The position numbers were made by a program, and so were the translations under genes. The notes beneath the pieces were generated by a model that searched no databases, had not been told where the DNA came from, and saw nothing but the letters and a program-made list of their open reading frames with translations. Shown in pieces: positions 43,260 to 52,833 of a stretch of DNA of 59,018 nucleotides. The DNA lies in contig NZ_BCSG01000022.1 of NCBI RefSeq assembly GCF_001570745.1, forward strand, positions 1-59,018, given 5' to 3'. Every line of letters begins with the position of its first letter. Position 1 is the stretch's first letter. The DNA comes from Alicyclobacillus mali NBRC 102425. GTDB taxonomy: Bacteria; Bacillota; Bacilli; Alicyclobacillales; Alicyclobacillaceae.

Positions 43260-44687
43260 TTGGAACGAGCGGGGCATCTCCTCACGCACGTGATTTCCTT
43301 CTTCCAACAGCATCGGCTTGAGACCGCCCACGCGGTGTTAGGCGTGTCCGGCGGCGTGGATTCCATGGTGCTTCTGCACCTGTGCCAGCGCGCCGCAGAG
43401 GAGGCGCCGCGCGCCTTGGGCGGTTTTTCTGTGGTCCACGTGCATCACGGCCTGCGCGAAGCGGCGGATGGCGACGCGGCTTTCGTGGAGCAATATTGCC
43501 GAGATCGCGGCATTCCGTGCGAAATTGTCCGCGTGACGGTCGTGGATGGCCGCGGCGAAGGGTTGGAGGCGGCGGCTCGGCGCGCGCGGTATGAGGCGCT
43601 CGCGGAACGGGCGCGGGCGAAGGGCGGCGTCATCCTCGTGGCGCATCACGCGCAGGATGAGCTCGAGACCTTCGTCATGCGCCTGTTGCGCGGCGCGGGC
43701 CCGGGTGGACTTGGCGCCATGCGCCCGGACGTGGAGATGAACGGCGTACGGGTGCTGAGGCCGCTCCTGGCGGTGGAGAAGGGCGAGATCGAGCGGTACG
43801 CGGCTCGGCACGGGCTTTTGCACGTCGAGGACGAGACGAACGAAGATCTCCGGTTTTTTCGCAACCGCGTCCGCCAGGTGGTCATCCCAGCGCTCCGCGC
43901 CGTCGAACCGCACGTGGAGGAAAAGGTTCTGCAGGCGCTCGAGCTCTTGTGGGAGGAGGACGCGTACATGCGCGAGCTGGCGCGTGAGGCTGTGCGCCGC
44001 GTTGCCGTGCGCGGCGCCGACGGCCGAATCGCCTTGTCCGCCAGCCGCCTCGCTGAACTTCACGTTTCTTTACAACGCAGGGTGATTCACATACTATTGA
44101 ATTGTTTCTCCGCGCGCGAGTGGACGTTGGCCCACGTCGAGGCAGTTCGCCGCCTGGCCCTCTCGGGGCCTCCGTCCGGCGAAGTCCATCTCGCGGCGGA
44201 TGTGCGGTGCGTCAGATCCTACGATAACCTGTACATAGGTCAGCCGCCCATCGCGCGCCCCGCGGTGGAGGCCGCGGTGGCGTGGGATCTTGATCGGGCG
44301 GCGGAGGCGCGCATCGGGATAGGCGAGGCGCGCTGGCGGTTCCGGCGGCTGCGCGTGGCGCATCCGGCATCTCCCCGCATGCCGTCGCCTTGGAGGCTCC
44401 TTTTGCCTGCCGACGTGTCCCGCGCCGCAATCTTCATCGGGGTGCCGACGAGCGAGCGGGTGAAGCTTTTCGGCGGGAACGGAACCAAGAAACTGCAAGA
44501 CGTCTTCACCGACGCCAAGTTGCCGCGGGACCTGCGCGCGCGCTGGCCCATCCTTCGGGTGGACGGCGAAATCGTCTGGATCCCCGGCATCATGCGATCC
44601 GGCGCGCACCTGTGGCGCGGCGGGCCCGCGTTTGTCATTCAAGCGCGACCGCCTGTGGCGTGCCAACGCGCGCTTGGCCAGCGGTAG
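43260..44687 (+). CDS. tilS: tRNA(Ile)-lysidine synthetase
   Basis: A 475-residue PP-loop enzyme that converts C34 of tRNA-Ile (CAU) to lysidine so that it reads AUA. LGVSGGVDSMVLLHL is the ATP pyrophosphatase loop (about residues 28-42), followed by VHVHHGLREAADGD and AHHAQDELETFVMRLLRG; the C-terminal domain ends normally. The TTG at 43260 is chosen because the ATG at 43188 lies within a TACAAT -10 element and would add an unusual basic extension; the ribosome site at 43260 is weak. Confidence 0.92.
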   Translation: MERAGHLLTHVISFFQQHRLETAHAVLGVSGGVDSMVLLHLCQRAAEEAPRALGGFSVVHVHHGLREAADGDAAFVEQYCRDRGIPCEIVRVTVVDGRGEGLEAAARRARYEALAERARAKGGVILVAHHAQDELETFVMRLLRGAGPGGLGAMRPDVEMNGVRVLRPLLAVEKGEIERYAARHGLLHVEDETNEDLRFFRNRVRQVVIPALRAVEPHVEEKVLQALELLWEEDAYMRELAREAVRRVAVRGADGRIALSASRLAELHVSLQRRVIHILLNCFSAREWTLAHVEAVRRLALSGPPSGEVHLAADVRCVRSYDNLYIGQPPIARPAVEAAVAWDLDRAAEARIGIGEARWRFRRLRVAHPASPRMPSPWRLLLPADVSRAAIFIGVPTSERVKLFGGNGTKKLQDVFTDAKLPRDLRARWPILRVDGEIVWIPGIMRSGAHLWRGGPAFVIQARPPVACQRALGQR

Positions 44688-44731
44688 CGGCGGTGGCCAA
44701 ACAATTTTACAGCGGACATGGGGAGGCACTC

Positions 44732-45274
44732 ATGCATCCTGATCTGGAGCGTATCCTGTTCGATGAGGAAACCCTGCAGGCCAAAGTGGCCGAGATGGGA
44801 GCGACGCTGAGCCGAGACTACGCGGGCAAGACGCCTCTTCTCATCTGCATCCTCAAGGGCGCGGCGCTGTTCATGAGCGATCTCGTCAAGCGCATCGATG
44901 TTCCCATCGAGATGGACTTCATGGCGATTTCGAGCTACGGCCAGTCGACGAAGTCGTCCGGCGCGGTCCGCATTTTGTACGATCTCGAGCGCCCGGTCGA
45001 AGGTCGCGATGTCATCATCGTGGAGGACATCGTGGACACGGGCCTCACGCTCGCGTACCTGCGCGACACGATGATTCGGCGGCAGGCAGCGAGCGTGAAG
45101 ATTGTCTCCCTCTTTGACAAGCCGAGCGGGCGAAAGGTCGACATTCAGCCAGACTACTTCGGTTTCACAGTGCCGGACGCGTTCATCGTCGGCTACGGCC
45201 TCGACTACGCGGAGCGGTATCGCAACTTGCCATACGTGGGCATCCTCAAGTCTGACATCTATGCGACAGGTTGA
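44732..45274 (+). CDS. hpt: Hypoxanthine phosphoribosyltransferase
   Basis: A 180-residue purine salvage enzyme (HprT). LICILKGAALFMSDLV, the flexible loop SSYGQSTKSSGAVRI and the PRPP loop VIIVEDIVDTGLTLAYL are all present. In B. subtilis HprT also binds TilS and FtsH-region regulation is linked to it; the tilS-hpt-ftsH order is kept. ATG follows GGGGAGG. Confidence 0.95.
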   Translation: MHPDLERILFDEETLQAKVAEMGATLSRDYAGKTPLLICILKGAALFMSDLVKRIDVPIEMDFMAISSYGQSTKSSGAVRILYDLERPVEGRDVIIVEDIVDTGLTLAYLRDTMIRRQAASVKIVSLFDKPSGRKVDIQPDYFGFTVPDAFIVGYGLDYAERYRNLPYVGILKSDIYATG

Positions 45275-45303
45275 CGCGCGTCTCCCTGGCGGGCGTCTTT
45301 CTT
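45273..45303 (+). terminator. Terminator candidate after hpt
   Basis: GACGCGCG and CGGGCGTC pair with one mismatch around a 9-base loop and are followed by TTTCTT. It starts within the stop codon of hpt. Confidence 0.5.
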
Positions 45304-45323
45304 GCTAGGAACGCCCATCCTGG

Positions 45324-45334
45324 TATGGTACAAT
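45324..45334 (+). promoter_or_regulatory. Extended -10 promoter of ftsH
   Basis: TATGGTACAAT contains the extended TG motif and TACAAT, 30 bases before the ftsH start. No good -35 is present at 17 bases; TTGCTA lies 21 bases upstream. Confidence 0.5.
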
Positions 45335-45364
45335 AGTCGCGCCGTAACCGAGAGGAGGTAAGGC

Positions 45365-47173
<1,809 letters not shown>

Positions 47174-47197
47174 ACAGGGCCTAAGACGAAAGTGGAC

Positions 47198-47241
47198 AGC
47201 GGGATGCGCCAGGGAGGTGGCGGCATCCCGCTGTTCCTTTT
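47198..47241 (+). terminator. Rho-independent terminator of ftsH
   Basis: AGCGGGATGC and GCATCCCGCT form a 10-bp stem, followed by TTCCTTTTT. An almost identical copy stands at 51227. Whether it also serves the convergent lipoprotein gene is unclear. Confidence 0.85.
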
Positions 47242-47395
47242 TGAGGCAGGACAAGGCGCCGATATGGCGCGGAGCCTGATGGTCGACAAAGGGCACGTTG
47301 CGGCCGGTCGGGGCACGTGGTCTGCCAGTCGTTCCTGTGCCGTCGCCTTGCGCTCAGTGCGTCACGTTGAGCGCGGGATAGCCGGCAGGTGGACG
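47198..47395. repeat. Duplicated ftsH-3'/lipoprotein-3' segment, copy 1
   Basis: About 200 bases comprising the ftsH terminator, the spacer and the end of the convergent lipoprotein gene recur at 51227-51424 with only scattered differences up to the gene ends (for instance TTTGAGGCAGGACAA and GGTCGACAAAGGGCACG in both). The two copies lie 4.03 kb apart in the same orientation. Confidence 0.9.
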
Positions 47396-48211
47396 GCCGT
47401 CCTGGAAGTAGTTCACGGTGTAGAGCGCCGGACCGACGATTTCCTCACCGCGGACGCCACGCTTCTCGAGCACGGCCGCCACTTGGATGAGCTGATTCCA
47501 ATACCCGCTTGGCGGATAGAACTCGGCGTACACATTGCAGATGGAACTCGGCGGAATCAGGACGCCGCCGTCTGTGAGCGGTCTCGCGTCCTTTGGATAG
47601 CCGCCGGAGAAATCGGCCTGATTCAGTTCGTAACCCGTCTTGGAGAACCGAAATCCTCCGGCCGTTTCAAGGCCGAGGAGGCGAATCGGGAGGCCGGACG
47701 TGTTGACGAACTGCACGTCAAAGGAATGAACGGTGTGGGAGATATCCCCGGATTCTCCTCCAGGTACGATGCGAGCCTCAAGCCACGAGACCGGACGTTG
47801 TGCGACGCGGGTGTATGCCTTGCCGAGATCAAACGATTGCTCGCCGTTTGCGAGATTCACGTGGAGGCGGACCGGATCGGCCTGATACGCGCCCGCCGCG
47901 TGGACGGTCCACAGCAGCGCGTATTGGTAGAATTCTGGAGTTTGACTCGCTTGCACATGCACGGGCGCGACAGGTTGGAGCGCGTTCGATTCAAGCGTCG
48001 CACCGCGGAGCGAGAGACGTTCTTCATTGTGCGGATTCGTGATATTCACCTGTAAATTGACTGTTCCTCCTGGAGCAGTCACGACGGAGTACAGCCACTT
48101 GTTGTAGACAGTCCAGCGATCCGGCGGTGCACTGGCATGCCCGCAGCCTGTGAGGAGGCTTGCGGACAGAGCGGCCATACCGAACGAGATCCAGATGCGT
48201 GAGCGGTTCAC
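47354..48211 (-). CDS. Lipoprotein of unknown function, paralog A
   Basis: A 285-residue exported lipoprotein. A signal peptide with the lipobox LLTGC (Cys at about residue 23) is clear. The mature part has a beta-sandwich-like composition with NITNPHNEERLSL, NALQPVAPVHVQ, YALLWTVHAAG, GLETAGGFRFSK and a C-terminus ending ALNVTH. I do not recognise the family. A paralog is encoded at 51384-52250 and a decayed copy at 50552-51048. GTG start after AAGGGGGAG. Convergent with ftsH across a shared terminator region. Confidence 0.85.
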   Translation of the reverse strand: MNRSRIWISFGMAALSASLLTGCGHASAPPDRWTVYNKWLYSVVTAPGGTVNLQVNITNPHNEERLSLRGATLESNALQPVAPVHVQASQTPEFYQYALLWTVHAAGAYQADPVRLHVNLANGEQSFDLGKAYTRVAQRPVSWLEARIVPGGESGDISHTVHSFDVQFVNTSGLPIRLLGLETAGGFRFSKTGYELNQADFSGGYPKDARPLTDGGVLIPPSSICNVYAEFYPPSGYWNQLIQVAAVLEKRGVRGEEIVGPALYTVNYFQDGRPPAGYPALNVTH

Positions 48212-48224
48212 GCGACTCCCCCTT

Positions 48225-48254
48225 AGTATGAATGGTTACGTGTGTATGTTGCAA
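48225..48254 (-). promoter_or_regulatory. Candidate promoter of lipoprotein A
   Basis: On the minus strand TTGCAA, 18 bases, CATACT, directly upstream of the ribosome site. Good -35, acceptable -10. Confidence 0.45.
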
Positions 48255-48457
48255 TTTGTTCGATTGCCGCGGATGAAGGAGCCTGGCGGGTATACTGCAT
48301 CGATTAACATAGTCTTAATAGATTGGGCTTCAGTACACAATGGTCATGCTGGCGAGCTACTGTCTATGGACTGCCCGCAAGGGATTAACAGGACGGGGCT
48401 AGCCGCCCCGCCGAGCTCCAATCTTAAGAACAAACATTGCTGACGCATCACAAGAGA

Positions 48458-50245
48458 TTAGTGAGTCACCGTGATGCCTTGCGAAATTGGCGTCCAGTCG
48501 GTTTGCTGATTGTAAATTATCCATTTCTTGGAATTAGGCTGATACTCAAATGTGTACGTCCATGCCCCGCTGTCCCCTGTATAGTTGCCCGCATAGGACT
48601 CAATATCATTCATCTGGAGACCCGTCTGACCATTGCTAAGCTGCACCAATGTCAAGGTTGGGCTTGCCGTCATCTTTTTGTAGATTTCCTGATCTGTCCA
48701 CAAGTCTGAGCGCTGAACATCGTTTTGGTAAAGCGGTCCATCAGGTGCGAGATATTTGAGTACCGGCTGAAAGTTATTCTCCGAGTAGGCTTTGGCCTTG
48801 GCTGCATTGAACTCGTCGACCAACTTGAAGAGTGCCTGAAACACAGTGCTATTGGGATCCGGAATGGGCTGCGTCTGGACTTGATCACCTTGGACGGTCC
48901 CGGATTCCTGATACGTGCCCCAAGGCTCCTGGATCGAAAGTGTTATATGTTTTCCATTCAGCGAAGGCACGGGTGATATCGTTCCAGTATTGACTCCCCA
49001 GCCCGGTTCCATATTCACCACTGCCTGCTTGCCGTTGACGATGACGTTGGCCTGCCCTACGATGTCCGGAGACTGAATGGTGAGTGTGTCGCCCTGCACC
49101 TGAACATTGGTCTCATCCTGAGTAGGTTGCACTTGTGCTGTTTGCACGCACGTTCCAAACGGAGTGGGTATGGATGCGACCACCGTATACATTGCTGGTG
49201 GGGCGTAGAAAGTGTTCGACACAGGCTCGTGGCCCAGTTCCAATTTTGTACCACTTGGCGCTGCAATGTGCACGGAGTACACCGGAATATCGATTTGATA
49301 TGAAATGAACCCAAGTACGTTCCGGGGCGTGGCTTGGACCGAGCCTGAAGTGTCTAGAATGGATTGCAGTGTTGAACCATTCGCATACGTATTTTCCTCG
49401 AGCGGGGATAGAAATTGCTTCAAGTCATCCATATGGTTTTCATAGTACTGGACAAACTGCTGCCACACCGGTTGCGGGACGGGGTGACTGGTCGCGGAAA
49501 GGTGAATCACGGAATCGGTAGCTCCGTCCTGAACTGCAACAATAAAACGCCCGACCGTCCGCGTGAGTGAGTGCTGGGTATTGTAGACGGAACGGGCTAC
49601 AAAGTAACCTATCATGATCACAACAATGGCGCCGAGGGAGTACATGATGCGACGGTTTCGAACAAACCGGATTGTACGAACGCGATGACGAATTGCATGC
49701 GGGGTCGGCCCTTTTCGGCTTTTCGACAACAGGTGAGATGTCATGCGAATGATCGGTTCATCTTTCCAGTTCATCTGTCCGTCTGCTGACCGACTTGCTG
49801 TCCGAACAAGCCATATGGACCATATTGTCAGCGCGATAGCGTCAAACAATGTGAAATAGAAGCCGTACGAGGGGGAAGTGATTGCGTCCAATATCGATGA
49901 GGCGCCCGACGACGCCTTCGGGTTGACTCCGAGCTGGTCACTCAGTTGCGCGGCGGCCACCTGGTGCACTAAGGGATTCGATATGATGCAGAGCAGCAGA
50001 CTCGCTACGCCAGATACGAGACTTACCCAAGCGCGTAAGATTACAGAGCGCAGGAGTGCGCTAAGGATTAAGATGCACCCAAAGATGGTCAGCAGGATTC
50101 CTAGGGGGCCTAGCTGAAAAGCTGACAGATGTAGTTGCATGATGACCACATTAAAACTGAACCATGGGAACAGTGAAAACAGAATTAAGAGACCGCCGAG
50201 TACGGGAGCGGTCATGAAGCGCAAACGCTCTGGTTGAAACGACAT
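48458..50245 (-). CDS. Membrane protein with a TcaA/YvbJ-like extracytoplasmic region
   Basis: A 595-residue protein. About four N-terminal membrane segments (residues 12-150) are followed by a cytoplasmic loop, a further segment (YSLGAIVVIMIGYFVAR, near 203-219) and a long outside part. That part has a TcaA-like layout: an NTF2-like repeat (RTVGRFIVAVQDGATD), beta domains (SGTKLELGHEPV, NGKQAVVNMEPG) and a C-terminal NTF2-like domain (YKKMTASPTLTLVQL). The ending ITVTH resembles the lipoproteins' NVTH. Very strong ribosome site AAGGAGGT. Function unknown; cell-envelope sensing or wall-associated by analogy. GC content is lower than in neighbours. Confidence 0.75.
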   Translation of the reverse strand: MSFQPERLRFMTAPVLGGLLILFSLFPWFSFNVVIMQLHLSAFQLGPLGILLTIFGCILILSALLRSVILRAWVSLVSGVASLLLCIISNPLVHQVAAAQLSDQLGVNPKASSGASSILDAITSPSYGFYFTLFDAIALTIWSIWLVRTASRSADGQMNWKDEPIIRMTSHLLSKSRKGPTPHAIRHRVRTIRFVRNRRIMYSLGAIVVIMIGYFVARSVYNTQHSLTRTVGRFIVAVQDGATDSVIHLSATSHPVPQPVWQQFVQYYENHMDDLKQFLSPLEENTYANGSTLQSILDTSGSVQATPRNVLGFISYQIDIPVYSVHIAAPSGTKLELGHEPVSNTFYAPPAMYTVVASIPTPFGTCVQTAQVQPTQDETNVQVQGDTLTIQSPDIVGQANVIVNGKQAVVNMEPGWGVNTGTISPVPSLNGKHITLSIQEPWGTYQESGTVQGDQVQTQPIPDPNSTVFQALFKLVDEFNAAKAKAYSENNFQPVLKYLAPDGPLYQNDVQRSDLWTDQEIYKKMTASPTLTLVQLSNGQTGLQMNDIESYAGNYTGDSGAWTYTFEYQPNSKKWIIYNQQTDWTPISQGITVTH

Positions 50246-50551
50246 GATAATGGACCTCCTTGCCCGCTCCAGAGTAAGCAGGGGTGGTGTTCGAACGGAA
50301 GCAAGATGAGTGCAAGATGTACAACCATAAGAGAGTTCTTTCTTGGCTGGATCACCCCCCTGAATGCCTATCCTTCTGTTCGTATGGCATATTTGTGTTC
50401 ATGTGGGGAAGGATGTGCTTCACACTCAGCATGGTATTGTATATCAACTTGCCAAAAGTGTCGAGATATAACGAAAATGTAATATCAAAGATTATCGGGT
50501 ATCTGCCTGTTGATGAGCTAGGAGTAATAGGGTAACTGGCCTGGCTATGGG
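50246..50551. other. 306-base gap upstream of the TcaA-like gene
   Basis: AT-richer than the core genome. It contains the likely promoter of the TcaA-like gene (50436-50464) and so an expected leader of nearly 190 bases. No coding sequence with a credible start is visible on either strand. Confidence 0.5.
50436..50464 (-). promoter_or_regulatory. Candidate sigma-A promoter of the TcaA-like gene
   Basis: On the minus strand TCGACA, 17 bases, TACAAT. It implies a long 5' untranslated leader of about 185 bases before the start codon at 50245. Confidence 0.5.
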
Positions 50552-51048
50552 CTAGATCCGTCCGCTAGTCAGTTTGACCCGCGTTGCCGACAGGCGCCAG
50601 GGGGTGTAGGGTTGCTCAAGCCACTTCCAAGGATGCTCGACGACGCCTGTGTGCACCTTGCCGAGAGCAAAGGATTGAGCGCCTGTTGCAGGCTGGACCG
50701 TTATGCGGAACGGATTACCTTGACGCGTGCCCGTAGCACGGGCCTTGCAGAGGAGCGCATATCGGTATACGACTTGACTTTCGCTCGTCTCGATATGCAC
50801 AGGTGCAACAGGCTGGAGTGCGTTCGAATACATCTCTGCGTTCTGAAGTGGAAGTCACTCCTTCTGGTATGGGTTCGTGATATTCATCTTGAAGACCCAC
50901 GTTCTCTTCGGGGCTTGCCACGACAGAGTACAGCCGCTCGCTAAAGACGGTCCAGCGATCGCTGGTATGCTTGTGTGCCCGCAGCCGTAGCGGGGCTTGT
51001 GGACAGCACGGCGACACCGAACGAAATCCAGACGCGTGCGCGGTGCAT
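50552..51048 (-). pseudogene. Decayed lipoprotein copy C
   Basis: A third copy of the lipoprotein family broken by several frameshifts. Reading across frames gives a start HRARVWISFGV (close to paralog A's SRIWISFGM), SDRWTVFSERLYSVVASPEE, MNITNPYQKE, and then SNALQPVAPVHIETSESQVVYRYALL up to VVEHPWKWLEQPYTP, after which similarity stops. The lipobox Cys region is damaged and roughly 120 C-terminal residues are missing. It is adjacent to a remnant of the ftsH 3' end. Confidence 0.8.
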
Positions 51049-51163
51049 GCGGCCTCGCCTTATCTGAACCATTATGTGTGTTATACACTTCGCTCGTGTG
51101 CCGCGCATGAGTCTTCGGGCCCATTTTGCGCTGGGCATCGGGTAACATGCGGGGATGCGTGGA

Positions 51164-51202
51164 CTGGAGGTATTTCAGGAGATTCCGGAGCGGTATCGGT
51201 GA
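51164..51202 (+). pseudogene. Remnant of the ftsH 3' end
   Basis: Reads L-E-V-F-Q-E-I-P-E-R-Y-R-stop, against [12 protein letters not shown]-stop at the end of the intact ftsH. At DNA level GGAGATTC and GGTATCGGTGAA are shared or nearly so. It is followed by the duplicated ftsH terminator, so the duplication carried part of the ftsH end with it. Confidence 0.75.
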
Positions 51203-51226
51203 ATGCGTGCAAGGGCGAAAAGCAGA

Positions 51227-51270
51227 AGCGGGATGCGCCAGGGAGGTGGCGGCATCCCGCTGTTCCTTTT
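51227..51270 (+). terminator. Duplicate of the ftsH terminator
   Basis: The same AGCGGGATGC/GCATCCCGCT stem and TTCCTTTTT tail as at 47198. Confidence 0.8.
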
Positions 51271-51424
51271 TGAGGCAGGACAACGCGCCGATATGGCGCG
51301 GAGCCTGATGGTCGACAAAGGGCACGCTGCGGCCGGTCGGGGCATGTGGCCTGCCAGTCGGTCCGCGTGCCGTCGCCTTGCGCTCATTTCGTCACGTTGA
51401 GCGCGGGATAGTACGCGGATGGAT
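51227..51424. repeat. Duplicated ftsH-3'/lipoprotein-3' segment, copy 2
   Basis: Second copy of the block at 47198-47395, here followed by the 3' end of lipoprotein B. The spacer between terminator and gene end is nearly unchanged, while the lipoprotein coding sequences have diverged more. Confidence 0.9.
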
Positions 51425-52250
51425 CTGCGTTCAGGAAGTAGTTCAGCGTGTACATCCCTGTACCCACGATCTCCTCGCCGCGGACACCGCCTCTCTCGAG
51501 CACGGCTGCCACCTGGATCAACTCATTCAAGTACCCACTCGGTTGTTTGAACTCCGCATACACGTTGCAGGTAGCGTGCGGCGGGATAACGACACCGGCG
51601 CTTGTGAGCGGTCTCGCATCCTTTGGATAGCCACCTGGAACGTCCTTGCTGTTCATCACATAGCCAACCTTTGAAAACTGAAACCCTCCGGCTGTTTCTA
51701 GACCCATGAAGCGCACCGGGACGTTCGAATGATTCGCAAATCGAAAGCCAAAATCGTGCGGCCCCGTCAGGTAGTCGGGCTGTCCTGCTTCTCCGCCAGG
51801 CAAGTAGGGGAGCGCGAGCCAATCGACGGGGTGCTCGACGACGCGGGTATACGCTTTACCGAGAACAAAGGACTGGTTTCCCGTCGCAAGACGAACGGTG
51901 ACGCCGACCGGATCCCCTTGATACGTGCCGGCAATGCGGACGTTCCAAAGGAGTGCATATTGGAATACGACTTGACTTTCGCTCGTCTGGATGTGTACTG
52001 GCGCGACGGGTTGGAGCGCATTTGCATGCAGCTCTGCACCTTGCAGCGGAAGCTGTTCTTTTCGGTAAGGGTTCGTGATATTCGCCTGAATCGTGATGGT
52101 CTGGCCGGGGCCTGTCACCACAGAATACAGCCACTTGTTGAAGATGGTCCATCGATCCGTCGGCCCGCTCGGGTGCCCGCAACCCGTGGCCAGCCCGGTT
52201 ACCAAAGCCGCAATCGAGGTGAAGGTGACGAGTCTGGATGAGCGTGTCAT
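51384..52250 (-). CDS. Lipoprotein of unknown function, paralog B
   Basis: A 288-residue lipoprotein, lipobox LATGC (Cys at about residue 24). It aligns with paralog A throughout: DRWTIFNKWLYSVVT, NITNPYRKEQLPLQG, NALQPVAPVHIQ, GLETAGGFQFSK, GGYPKDARPLT, VRGEEIVGTGMYTLNYF and the end ALNVTK. The middle has diverged (LPGGEAGQPDYLTGPHD). The start ATG overlaps the stop of an upstream frame (52247-52645) as ATGA, and its own ribosome site is weak, so it may be translated by coupling. Function not known. Confidence 0.85.
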   Translation of the reverse strand: MTRSSRLVTFTSIAALVTGLATGCGHPSGPTDRWTIFNKWLYSVVTGPGQTITIQANITNPYRKEQLPLQGAELHANALQPVAPVHIQTSESQVVFQYALLWNVRIAGTYQGDPVGVTVRLATGNQSFVLGKAYTRVVEHPVDWLALPYLPGGEAGQPDYLTGPHDFGFRFANHSNVPVRFMGLETAGGFQFSKVGYVMNSKDVPGGYPKDARPLTSAGVVIPPHATCNVYAEFKQPSGYLNELIQVAAVLERGGVRGEEIVGTGMYTLNYFLNADPSAYYPALNVTK

Positions 52251-52645
52251 GAGTTCGTCACATCCCGATGTGAATATTCAAATTGTTTCCATCTATAAGC
52301 TGTACACGCGACTGGAGAGCCTACGGGCCAGCTGCCACCTGGGTGGTTTACGACATATTCTTGTTGGTGGACGTTTCTGCATAAATAGTCGTTCCGCCAC
52401 ATGATTTCATATTTTCGATTGCTCGGAACAGATATTTGGAAACCGGTGTTTTCTCCATAGCATGTTGGGTTCGAGTCAAGTGGAGTCACCGCTCCATAGG
52501 CAACCGTGAAGTGCATGCGCATGTGACAGACAAACCGACAAATAGGATTTGTGCGGTACGACTGAGGCGCAGAAACCGTCGGCCGTGCATGACAATTGTC
52601 CCCCTTTGCGCGGATGTATATGTCGTTTATACATCCCCCACACAC
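52247..52645 (-). CDS. Uncertain small protein coupled to lipoprotein B
   Basis: An open frame of up to 132 codons whose stop forms an ATGA overlap with the lipoprotein B start. The product has several Cys residues and an aromatic-rich second half (SVPSNRKYEIMWRNDYLC, CTAYRWKQFEYSHRD). No signal peptide or ribosome site identifies the start; the ATG giving HFTVAYGAVTPLDS (near 52519) is an alternative. I recognise no family. The rest of this 580-base gap up to 52833 holds a copy of the repeat seen at 51107 and nothing else I can identify. Confidence 0.3.
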   Translation of the reverse strand: MCGGCINDIYIRAKGDNCHARPTVSAPQSYRTNPICRFVCHMRMHFTVAYGAVTPLDSNPTCYGENTGFQISVPSNRKYEIMWRNDYLCRNVHQQEYVVNHPGGSWPVGSPVACTAYRWKQFEYSHRDVTNS

Positions 52646-52833
52646 ACCTCACATGAGTCTTCAGACCCATTTGGTGCTAGCAAAGTGATAGCACTAAACT
52701 GGCCTGAGTGCCCCCTGCTGACGCTGCGCTGCGGTGAAATGTGTGAGCGGGCAGCAGGATCTGGGGCACCTCGCCTTGAATGAAGATAGGGTGTTTGCTC
52801 AACAGGGATAGGACATGCGGAGGGATGCGCCCC

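Larger units (their letters stand above)
51049..51383. other. 335-base stretch between lipoprotein copies C and B
   Basis: Made of duplicated non-coding material: a segment starting near 51107 (CATGAGTCTTCGGGCCCATTTTG) that recurs at 52650, the ftsH tail remnant (51164-51202) and the duplicated terminator/spacer (51227 onward). No gene is seen. Confidence 0.6.

Noticed and set aside
43188-43260. ATG at 43188 as the tilS start
   Set aside because: It overlaps a TACAAT -10 element, gives a non-homologous basic extension and has no ribosome site; the TTG at 43260 gives the usual length.
47174-52833. Insertion sequence or prophage origin for the island after ftsH
   Set aside because: No transposase, integrase, terminal inverted repeats or target duplications are visible; the repeats present are copies of host ftsH/lipoprotein sequence.
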